Shown here: in pieces, positions 1-5,772 of the stretch
Numbering within the stretch: position 1 is the first letter of the stretch
Layout of the letters: the number at the start of each line of letters is the position of its first letter
Source: Candidatus Marsarchaeota archaeon
GTDB taxonomy: Archaea > Micrarchaeota > Micrarchaeia > Micrarchaeales > Micrarchaeaceae
Direction of reading: 5' to 3'
Length of the DNA stretch: 52,922 bases
Assembly (NCBI GenBank): GCA_023473665.1
Contig: JAMCYM010000001.1
Location: forward strand, 1 to 52,922
Translations under genes and position numbers: made by a program
Notes under the pieces: generated by a model
Seen by the model: only the letters and a program-made list of their open reading frames with translations
The model's database searches: none
What the model was told of the DNA's origin: nothing

Positions 1-43
1 AAGGCAGGACATTTCAGGTCAAACAAAACTTGCGGCATAATAA

Positions 44-120
44 CTTTGGAGAATACCGAAAGCGTAAGCTTTCGGAAGAGGCTCCAAAGTGGAGGGTTTA
101 TAAGGGGCGAAGCCCCTTAT
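44..120 (+). promoter_or_regulatory. Double-hairpin leader before aIF2-alpha
   Basis: Two strong hairpins lie just before the aIF2-alpha start. The first has an outer 8-bp stem (44-51 with 82-89), an internal loop (52-55 and 76-81) and an inner 8-bp stem (56-63 with 68-75) capped by GTAA, a GNRA-type tetraloop. The second is a perfect 9-bp stem (100-108 with 112-120) around a GAA triloop, including the very stable GCGAAGC core. The sequence TGGAGG (90-95) sits between them. Folding of the second hairpin would bring GGAGG to about ten bases from the ATG at 127. It may be an mRNA leader element or the 3' end of an upstream RNA; the gene upstream is outside the window. Confidence 0.55.
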
Positions 121-126
121 GGTTAT

Positions 127-927
127 ATGGCGTTCTCCACACAGGTGCCGTATCCAAACACCTTGGTAATAGCGCAAGTCACGAAGATCATGCGGTTCGG
201 CGCTTACTGCAAGCTCTTGGAATACAACAACATCGAGGCGTTCCTGCCTTTCAGGGAGATATCTTCAGGCTGGATAAAAAATATCCACGAGTTCCTGCAT
301 CCGGAGCAGAAGATAGTGTGCAAGGTAATATACATAGACCGGAACAAGGGCACCATCGACATATCACTCAAGAAAGTCACCCCGAAGGATTCGAAGGTGA
401 AGATAAACGCCTACAATCTCGAGCACAGGCTCAACTCCATATTCCTGCAGGCCGTAAGGGCTTCTGGCGAGGACCGCCAGAAGGAGCAGCTTGCGCAGCA
501 GGCGCTATCAGAGTTCGGAAGCTACACGGCACTGGTCCAGGCTGCAACAGGCGTTACTGATGAATGGAAGGGCTCCAAGTTGCCAAAGAAGCTGAAGGAT
601 GCCATACTCTCAATAATAGAGGCAAGCAGGAAGAGGAGGAAGTATGAGGTCGCGTACATGATGAAGCTCTCGACCTCCAATACCACGAGCGGCATATCCG
701 AGCTTAACTCGGCGCTGCTCGATGCCGAGAAATCTGGCGTCAGCATTATGTATATAAGCGCCCCGAAGTACAGGATGGACGCCCAGGGCAAGGACTATTC
801 AGACGCCGAGAACAAAATAAAGGCTGCAATTGAACTCATAAGGTCCAAGGTAAAGGACAGCACCCTTGAGCTTGAAAAGGAGAAGCTGAAGAAGGACAAG
901 GAAAGCATACTGGATGCCTTGCAGTGA
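127..927 (+). CDS. eif2a: Translation initiation factor 2 subunit alpha (aIF2-alpha)
   Basis: Alpha subunit of the heterotrimeric aIF2 that carries initiator tRNA to the small ribosomal subunit. The 266 residues show the family order: an N-terminal S1 RNA-binding domain (about residues 8-85, with VTKIMRFGAYCKL and the REISSGWIKNI block), a helical middle domain, and a C-terminal alpha-beta domain that contacts the gamma subunit. I chose the ATG at 127 because MAFSTQVPYPNTLV matches the usual N-terminus; the frame stays open upstream to a TTG at 46, but that stretch is the hairpin leader. The following gene starts 16 bases later, so the two are probably co-transcribed. Identification is firm. 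Confidence 0.95.
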   Translation: MAFSTQVPYPNTLVIAQVTKIMRFGAYCKLLEYNNIEAFLPFREISSGWIKNIHEFLHPEQKIVCKVIYIDRNKGTIDISLKKVTPKDSKVKINAYNLEHRLNSIFLQAVRASGEDRQKEQLAQQALSEFGSYTALVQAATGVTDEWKGSKLPKKLKDAILSIIEASRKRRKYEVAYMMKLSTSNTTSGISELNSALLDAEKSGVSIMYISAPKYRMDAQGKDYSDAENKIKAAIELIRSKVKDSTLELEKEKLKKDKESILDALQ

Positions 928-943
928 AAGTTGGTGCAGAGCT

Positions 944-1717
944 ATGGATAGCACAAAAATACGCGTAAGGAAGCACGCAAAGCTCAAGACACCGATCATG
1001 ATAGTCGGGTTGCCCGGCATAGGCAGCGTCGGCAAGATGGTGGCAGAGCACCTCATAAAGGAGCTCAAGGCAGAACGGATCGCTACTCTATACTCCCCAC
1101 ATTTCCCGTATCAGGTCATAATGCTCAGGCATGGCGGTATAAGGCTGATGAACAACCGCTTCTACGTCATAAGGCGCCAGGGCAGCAAGGGCGACATAGT
1201 CATATTGACAGGCGACACGCAGGCCCTGACACCGGAAGGCCAATATCAGGTAAACCACGACATAGTCAGGTTCTTCAAGGAGCGGCTCGGCGGCAAGTTC
1301 ATATACACACTTGGGGGCTACAGCTCCCCAGGCTCCAGCACCTCAAACCCAAAGGTTTACGCCAACGCCACAAGCAAGGCAGTCGTGGACGAGTTCAAGG
1401 ACAGCGGGCTCGTTTTCGGCGAATCGCGCGGTTCCATACTGGGATCCGCAGGCATGATACTCGGCTTCGCAAAGATGGAGCACGTAGACGGAATATGCAT
1501 CATGGGCGAATCATCTTTCCTCGATGTCGATCCTTACGCAGCGAAGGCGGTTCTGGTGTTCCTCTCGAAGAGGCTGGGACTAAACATAGATACCAAGAAC
1601 CTCGACAAGATGATACAGAAGACAGCAAAAGCGCTCAAGGAACTGGAACTCCAGGCTCCTGCGGAATTCCCCATGCCGGGCAAGGGCGATGACAAGCCCC
1701 CATCATACATACGCTGA
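944..1717 (+). CDS. PAC2 family protein (proteasome assembly chaperone-like)
   Basis: A 257-residue member of the archaeal PAC2 family, related to proteasome assembly chaperone 2 of eukaryotes; the archaeal role is not firmly established. Diagnostic features are the N-terminal IMIVGLPGIGSVGKMVAEHL block, ILTGDTQ, TLGGY and the GESRGSILGSAGMILGFA region. The ATG at 944 follows GGTG (933-936) at normal spacing; an in-frame start at 914 would overlap aIF2-alpha. In many archaea nop10 lies between aIF2-alpha and this family; here it is absent and the genes are directly adjacent. Downstream, tRNA-Gly begins four bases after the stop codon. Confidence 0.9.
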   Translation: MDSTKIRVRKHAKLKTPIMIVGLPGIGSVGKMVAEHLIKELKAERIATLYSPHFPYQVIMLRHGGIRLMNNRFYVIRRQGSKGDIVILTGDTQALTPEGQYQVNHDIVRFFKERLGGKFIYTLGGYSSPGSSTSNPKVYANATSKAVVDEFKDSGLVFGESRGSILGSAGMILGFAKMEHVDGICIMGESSFLDVDPYAAKAVLVFLSKRLGLNIDTKNLDKMIQKTAKALKELELQAPAEFPMPGKGDDKPPSYIR

Positions 1718-1721
1718 TGCT

Positions 1722-1792
1722 GCGCCAGTAGTCTAGGGGTAGGACATCGCCTTCCCAAGGCGACGACCCGGGTCCGATTCCCGGCTGGCGCA
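1722..1792 (+). tRNA. tRNA-Gly (CCC)
   Basis: The cloverleaf is complete: acceptor GCGCCAG (1722-1728) pairs with CTGGCGC (1785-1791), with discriminator A1792. The anticodon stem TCGCC/GGCGA encloses the loop TTCCCAA, giving anticodon CCC at 1754-1756. The T arm carries GGTCCGATTC. CCA is not encoded. No intron is present. It starts four bases after the PAC2 stop codon, so it may be excised from the aIF2-alpha transcript. Confidence 0.96.
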
Positions 1793-1794
1793 TC

Positions 1795-2181
1795 TCACAT
1801 CCTGCGCCTGATGAACCTCAGGGCTGCCCTCGCCCTCTCGGCCACAGCCTTGTAAAAAGACCCTTCCATTTCCTCAACATCCGAGAAGAACAGAGTAGCC
1901 GTGGCTATAGCGATCACTACAAGCTCAAAGAATAGGTAGGTTTCTGCCTCGGCTCCGAATATCAGGTATTGGAACGAGGCATGTCCATATCCCCAGATCC
2001 CTAGATACAGGGCCACAGACTCTCCAACAGACACGAATGGAAGCCCAAGCAGCAGCATTGCCAGGACAATCCTCCTGTAGTCCCTGAGCTCTTCCGCTCC
2101 CCCAAGTACAAGCTCTATCAGTATCGCCCCTCCAGCAAAGACAAATACCGAAACCAGGTAAGTGAAAGCTCCCAATCCCAT
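1795..2181 (-). CDS. crtYd: Lycopene cyclase domain protein, CrtYd-type subunit
   Basis: A 128-residue integral membrane protein, one half of a heterodimeric lycopene beta-cyclase that closes the end rings of lycopene. Hydrophobic segments occupy about residues 5-25, 38-60 and 78-98. The second-half signature is present but weak: GESVALYLGIWGYG followed by GAEAETYLFFELVV, where the acidic pair corresponds to the P-x-E-E motif of the family. It starts four bases after the CrtYc-type gene ends, so the two are translationally linked. Substrate specificity cannot be read from sequence; other prenyl-chain cyclase-fold functions are possible. No phytoene synthase or desaturase lies in the window. 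Confidence 0.75.
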   Translation of the reverse strand: MGLGAFTYLVSVFVFAGGAILIELVLGGAEELRDYRRIVLAMLLLGLPFVSVGESVALYLGIWGYGHASFQYLIFGAEAETYLFFELVVIAIATATLFFSDVEEMEGSFYKAVAERARAALRFIRRRM

Positions 2182-2185
2182 GCAA

Positions 2186-2500
2186 TCACGCCTTTCTGAA
2201 GAATCTGTGCTGCTTCAAGATCAAAATCAGCGTAGATACCAGCAGCGTCACCGATATCATGAACAGATATTCCTCGAGAGGCACCCCGAGCAGGTAAAAT
2301 CCAAGTATGTTGTGCCTTGGGAAGTACCACATACCGCTTCTTATCGCTACCATGTCCCAAGGCACGCTGAACGCCAATGCACTGACCGTACACAATGCCA
2401 AGGTTTTCTTGTACCTAACTACCAGTTTGCGGTGCGAAGCCCACAGTGCGACGAGTGGCGCCCAGGTGAAAACCGCAAGCCAGTATATGTAGTTGAGCAT
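2186..2500 (-). CDS. crtYc: Lycopene cyclase domain protein, CrtYc-type subunit
   Basis: A 104-residue membrane protein carrying the clearest lycopene cyclase domain signature in the window: PWDMVAIRSGMWYFP, then GVPLEEYLFMI, which contains the conserved P-x-E-E-x-x-F block implicated in cyclisation. Three membrane-spanning segments are evident (about residues 3-20, 34-50, 75-95). I chose the ATG at 2500 because GGTGA (2506-2510) lies five bases before it; a GTG at 2509 overlaps that binding site. It sits between the DUF92 gene and the CrtYd-type gene. Together the two short proteins match the c and d halves of heterodimeric cyclases known from actinobacteria and of fused archaeal and fungal enzymes. 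Confidence 0.82.
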   Translation of the reverse strand: MLNYIYWLAVFTWAPLVALWASHRKLVVRYKKTLALCTVSALAFSVPWDMVAIRSGMWYFPRHNILGFYLLGVPLEEYLFMISVTLLVSTLILILKQHRFFRKA

Positions 2501-2517
2501 CAAGATCACCCTGAAGC

Positions 2518-3216
2518 CTAAAGCGCGAACATTGCGGCCAGTGCGACGCAGAGTGCGCTTCCGGCCATGCTACCGAAGAAATTCGAGGTGTATTTGCTGC
2601 CTATTCCCTTTTCTTCGAAGTACCCGAGCACGGAATCGGCTATGGTGCCGAAGAAGCTGCTAATTGTCAGCACTATGAACGCCAAGATATAGCTGGAAAG
2701 GCCCAGCGCCGAGAGCTCAGGCAGCACCACCACGAACGCTGCTGATATGAGGAGAGCGCCGCCAAAGCCTGCAGCCAGTCCAAGCCATGTTACTCCTCCC
2801 GAAACGCCCTTCTGCACTTTCCTGAAGCCCAATATCATCACAGGCCTGCCGTCAAGCACCCCAAGCTCGCTGCTGAAAGTGTCGGAAGTGACTGCCCCCA
2901 CGCTTGCGATAAAGCCAAGCGCGGCAAAGAGAGCCAAATGCGAATGCCCTGTGGTATAAGTGGCATAGAAGGCCGCGCTCATCACCAGCGGCCACAGACC
3001 GTTGGCCAAGACATTCTTTATTCCCCTGCTCTTCTCATACAGCCCGGCATTCTGCTTGAACTTCTTGCCCGCAAGCGTGACAATCGCGGCAAGCACAACA
3101 AAAAAGAACATCTCGCCGAAGAAGAACAGGCCCAGGTCTTTCCCAAACACTATCATTGCTGCTCCTACCACGAGCGAAACAACTACTGCTTTGAAGTTGA
3201 GCGTCAGGAAGGGCAT
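2518..3216 (-). CDS. DUF92/TMEM19 family membrane protein, possible prenyl-phosphate kinase
   Basis: A 232-residue polytopic membrane protein with about six hydrophobic segments. DUF92 hallmarks include a glycine-rich TSDTFSSELGVL block, KGVSGGVTWLGLAAGF and GTIADSVLGYFEEKG. Plant VTE6, a DUF92 member, phosphorylates phytyl phosphate, so a role in prenyl-phosphate activation is plausible but inferred. It is the first gene of a three-gene minus-strand operon with the two lycopene cyclase subunits, which strengthens an isoprenoid role. The ATG at 3216 follows GTGA at five bases; a GTG at 3225 is the alternative. A hairpin (3237-3259) lies in its leader. Confidence 0.8.
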   Translation of the reverse strand: MPFLTLNFKAVVVSLVVGAAMIVFGKDLGLFFFGEMFFFVVLAAIVTLAGKKFKQNAGLYEKSRGIKNVLANGLWPLVMSAAFYATYTTGHSHLALFAALGFIASVGAVTSDTFSSELGVLDGRPVMILGFRKVQKGVSGGVTWLGLAAGFGGALLISAAFVVVLPELSALGLSSYILAFIVLTISSFFGTIADSVLGYFEEKGIGSKYTSNFFGSMAGSALCVALAAMFAL

Positions 3217-3225
3217 GTGAATCAC

Positions 3226-3350
3226 TGGGCCTGGTCGGCATTGCCTGTATGGTAATGCCCGGTAACATTTTTAAACAGTCATATAAATTCATTTAAATGG
3301 AACTTTTACTCTCGTTCATAACTCATTTCAAACAAAAAGTTCCGGTATTT
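3226..3350 (-). promoter_or_regulatory. Palindrome-rich promoter region of the DUF92-crtYc-crtYd operon
   Basis: Read on the minus strand, an A/T-rich TATA-like stretch at about 3268-3277 precedes a 9-bp hairpin, 3237-3245 with 3251-3259 (one G-T pair, 5-base loop), in the expected leader of the DUF92 gene. Farther out, GGAACTTTT (3299-3307) and AAAAGTTCC (3335-3343) form a 9-bp inverted repeat with a 27-base spacer. These could be operator half-sites between the divergent transcripts. No regulator is known. Confidence 0.4.
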
Positions 3351-3357
3351 AGAAAGA

Positions 3358-3366
3358 TTTTTAAAT
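3358..3366 (+). promoter_or_regulatory. TATA box of the candidate small RNA
   Basis: TTTTTAAAT at these positions is a good archaeal TATA element. It predicts transcription starting about 3386-3390, directly before the hairpin-terminated stretch described next. Confidence 0.4.
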
Positions 3367-3386
3367 GTTCCATCAGATAGATACAT

Positions 3387-3465
3387 ACGGGTTCTCTACT
3401 GTAGGAAGGTCGTGAAGAACTGGTCGCCTTGCCAGCGTGCATTGCACGCTGGCACTCTTTCTATT
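3387..3465 (+). ncRNA. Candidate small RNA ending in a hairpin terminator
   Basis: No reading frame of note lies here. A TATA box sits about 25 bases upstream. GTTCT (3391-3395) can pair with AGAAC (3416-3420), and a perfect 10-bp hairpin (3431-3440 with 3444-3453, loop ATT) is followed by a pyrimidine-rich run. The layout of promoter, internal stem and terminator-like hairpin suggests an independent RNA of 65-80 bases. No full C/D or H/ACA boxes are visible, so its class is unknown. It could instead be only a terminator or a leader for radA. Confidence 0.4.
3431..3462 (+). terminator. Hairpin followed by a pyrimidine-rich tract
   Basis: The perfect 10-bp inverted repeat GCCAGCGTGC / GCACGCTGGC with a three-base loop is followed by CTCTTTCTATTT. 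It resembles an intrinsic terminator and lies about 40 bases before the radA TATA box. Confidence 0.45.
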
Positions 3466-3493
3466 TATGTCATGGTTAGAGCGCCGTATCTTA

Positions 3494-3502
3494 TTTTAAA
3501 TA
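3494..3502 (+). promoter_or_regulatory. TATA box of radA
   Basis: TTTTAAATA lies about 37 bases before the radA ATG, predicting a start of transcription near 3525 and a very short leader. Confidence 0.5.
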
Positions 3503-3534
3503 CCTTTTCGTCCATAAGGTAATGTCGTGTTTTG

Positions 3535-4485
3535 ATGCCAAAGGAGAAGGCCGTGCATGATTTGGAGGACCTGCCGGGAATAGGCCCGACTACAGCCACG
3601 AAGCTGAGATCCGCAGGCATAGATACTCTAGACAAGGTGGCAGTCGCATCGCCGCATGAGATAGCAGAGATGACTGGCATAAGCGTCGACGCTGCAAAGA
3701 AGGCGGTGCAGGCCGCGCAGGAATCCACCACTATAGCTTACGAGACTGGAGAGCAGTTCTACGAGAAGCGCAAGCTCATAGGCAAGATAAGCACCGGTTC
3801 GAGCGACCTGAACGACCTGATAGGCGGCGGCGTGGAAACAAACGGCATAACCGAGACGTATGGCAGGTTCGCGAGTGGAAAGACGCAGCTCGGCTTCCAA
3901 CTCGCAGTCAACGTGCAGCTCCCAAAGGACAAGGGAGGCTTGGGAGGCAACGTCTTGTTCATAGACACCGAGGGCACGTTCAGGCCAGAGCGCATAGAGC
4001 AGATGGCCAAGGCATCAAGCCTAGACCCAAAGGAGATACTGGCAAACATAGTGATGGTAAGGGTTCTGAACACAGAGCAGCAGATCCTCACGCTAGAGAG
4101 AGCCGACTCGCTCATACAGGACAGGAACGTCAAGCTGATAATAATAGACTCGCTCACATCGCTGTTCAGGTCCGAGTTTGTGGGTAGAGGGGCATTGGCC
4201 GAACGCCAGCAGAAGCTCAACCAGCACATACACAGGCTGCAGATGCTCGCAGACAAGTACAACATAGCGGCCTACATAACCAACCAGGTCATGGACAACC
4301 CTGGCATAATGTTCGGAGACCCCACCTCGCCCATAGGCGGGAATGTCATAGCGCACGCCGCCACCACACGTCTGTACATGAGGAAGAGCAAGGAGGACAA
4401 GCGCATAGTGAGGCTTGTCGACTCGCCCAACATGCCCGAGGGAGAGTGCGTCATAAAGATAACGCTCGACGGCATAAAGGACTGA
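3535..4485 (+). CDS. radA: DNA repair and recombination protein RadA
   Basis: Archaeal RecA/Rad51-type recombinase that forms filaments on ssDNA and catalyses strand exchange. The 316 residues carry an N-terminal helix-hairpin-helix DNA-binding domain (about 10-60, LEDLPGIGPTTATKLRSAGI), the Walker A loop GRFASGKTQ (110-118), Walker B LIIIDS (201-206) and the C-terminal core with NQVMDNPGIMFGDP. Two deviations are visible: the usual GEFGSGKTQ is GRFASGKTQ, and the F-x-x-A polymerisation motif between the domains reads YETG (about 69-72). The ATG at 3535 follows a TTG, and a TATA box lies just upstream. The next gene starts four bases after the stop. Confidence 0.97.
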   Translation: MPKEKAVHDLEDLPGIGPTTATKLRSAGIDTLDKVAVASPHEIAEMTGISVDAAKKAVQAAQESTTIAYETGEQFYEKRKLIGKISTGSSDLNDLIGGGVETNGITETYGRFASGKTQLGFQLAVNVQLPKDKGGLGGNVLFIDTEGTFRPERIEQMAKASSLDPKEILANIVMVRVLNTEQQILTLERADSLIQDRNVKLIIIDSLTSLFRSEFVGRGALAERQQKLNQHIHRLQMLADKYNIAAYITNQVMDNPGIMFGDPTSPIGGNVIAHAATTRLYMRKSKEDKRIVRLVDSPNMPEGECVIKITLDGIKD

Positions 4486-4489
4486 TCCT

Positions 4490-5209
4490 ATGCGCGCAAG
4501 GCCCAAGGACACAATCGCGATAGCGCTTGGCAAAGGCAACTTCGCTGACGGCTCGCTTACCCGAGAATCGGAACTGAATACAAAGAGGGCCGCAGAGCTG
4601 TACAGCACTGGCAAGGTAAGCAGGATACTTTTCTCAAGCCTCTACAGCTTCAGGGTAGCAAGGCCTCCGAAGCTCACTGAGGCTGAGGGCATGAGGCGCA
4701 TGGCCGCTGCAATGCGCATTCCTACCAAGGCGATGCTCAAGGAGGAGCGCTCGCTCGATACCACAGGCAACGCGATGTTCTGCTACCGCATCATTGCGCA
4801 CATGCACGAGATAAGGCGCATTTTACTCGTGACGAATAGCTATCATCTTCCCAGGGCACTTTACATCTTCAGGAAGGTGTTCGGACCCAAATACAAAATA
4901 ACCCCGATAAGCTCCGGCACGTCCAAACACGGAAAGGAACTGAGGGATGCGCGCTTGCACGAGCGTGCAGCATTGGCGCTGCTTAAGAAAATCTACCTTA
5001 AGCTCAAGAGCGGCGACAGTGCCAGCATACGCACAACTTTCATGCGCAACCATCCGGTATACGGCAGCAATCCATCTACAGTGCCTGATTTCATATGGAA
5101 ATCGTTCAGCGCCAATGGGGTAAGCAAGGAATGGCTGATCTCAAACTACATGCGTCGCAATGCACGGGCGAATCGAAAGCGCGTTCGCGGCCCTGTCATC
5201 AGCTCTTAG
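4490..5209 (+). CDS. DUF218 (YdcF/SanA-like) domain protein
   Basis: A 239-residue protein with the DUF218 fold. Recognisable blocks are AIALGKGNF near the N-terminus, the R-x-x-x-A-x-x-LY-x-x-GK helix, a TEAEGM block, the EERSLDTTGNA block and LLVTNSYHLPRALYIF, which matches the V-T-s-x-y-H-x-x-R-A motif. Bacterial relatives SanA and ElyC act in envelope maintenance; YdcF binds S-adenosylmethionine. The archaeal function is unknown. No signal peptide or membrane span is evident, suggesting a cytoplasmic protein. It follows radA by four bases and is probably co-transcribed. The last 60 residues are basic and outside the conserved domain. Confidence 0.8.
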   Translation: MRARPKDTIAIALGKGNFADGSLTRESELNTKRAAELYSTGKVSRILFSSLYSFRVARPPKLTEAEGMRRMAAAMRIPTKAMLKEERSLDTTGNAMFCYRIIAHMHEIRRILLVTNSYHLPRALYIFRKVFGPKYKITPISSGTSKHGKELRDARLHERAALALLKKIYLKLKSGDSASIRTTFMRNHPVYGSNPSTVPDFIWKSFSANGVSKEWLISNYMRRNARANRKRVRGPVISS

Positions 5210-5702
5210 CTATCCTCATTCCCCTCGCGGCGGGCACTACCTTGTATTTCGCGTTCTCGAAGTGTATCGCCAGCTCCCGCCCGCTGTAGAACTCGTGCAG
5301 GAAGACGCTCAGTGCGGATATCGACGTGTGCGGCTGGGTGCTTATGCTGACGTTGAAATCCGCACGCTTGAGCACGCCCCTATTGTCGGTAGTCGATATC
5401 ACCACTATGAGGTTCTTGTAGGTCCTCAGCATCGACTCCACGCCCTTTATCGGGACCCCGAACCTGGTAAGATATACGCTCTTGTAGTTCTTCTTGGACT
5501 CTATCACGCGCTTCCAGTCGTTCGTGAACTCGACAGAGAAATTCCCACCCCACTTAGACGATATGTTATTGAAATACCTTACAACCCTCTGGTTTTTCGG
5601 CGTGGTGAATATTATCGAAGAAGCTCCGAAGGCCCGGGCCGCTAGGCCCAGGTCCATGCAGTATTCGCATGTCGGCCTGCCTATCGCTAATATCGCTATC
5701 AT
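5199..5702 (-). CDS. trm56: tRNA (cytidine(56)-2'-O)-methyltransferase Trm56
   Basis: Archaea-specific SPOUT methyltransferase that 2'-O-methylates C56 in the T loop of tRNAs. The 167 residues match the family end to end: LGLAARAFGASSIIF near the N-terminus, KWGGNFSVEFTNDWKRVI, VYLTRFGVPI, then the knotted SAM-binding part ADFNVSISTQPHTSISALSV and the terminal VVPAARGMRIA. The first block is less conserved than usual: AIGRPTCEYCMDLGL replaces the typical L-G-H-R-x-x-R-D stretch. The 3' end overlaps the convergent DUF218 gene by 11 bases. Identification rests on several aligned motifs and is strong. Confidence 0.9.
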   Translation of the reverse strand: MIAILAIGRPTCEYCMDLGLAARAFGASSIIFTTPKNQRVVRYFNNISSKWGGNFSVEFTNDWKRVIESKKNYKSVYLTRFGVPIKGVESMLRTYKNLIVVISTTDNRGVLKRADFNVSISTQPHTSISALSVFLHEFYSGRELAIHFENAKYKVVPAARGMRIAKS

Positions 5703-5772
5703 TGCACCCCCTGCCGAAGTCAGAGTTAGACACCTGCCTAAATATAATAAGCTTTGCGAGACCGGCGTAACG

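Noticed and set aside
46-126. N-terminal extension of aIF2-alpha from TTG 46
   Set aside because: The stretch is the hairpin leader, does not look like protein, and the family N-terminus matches the ATG at 127.
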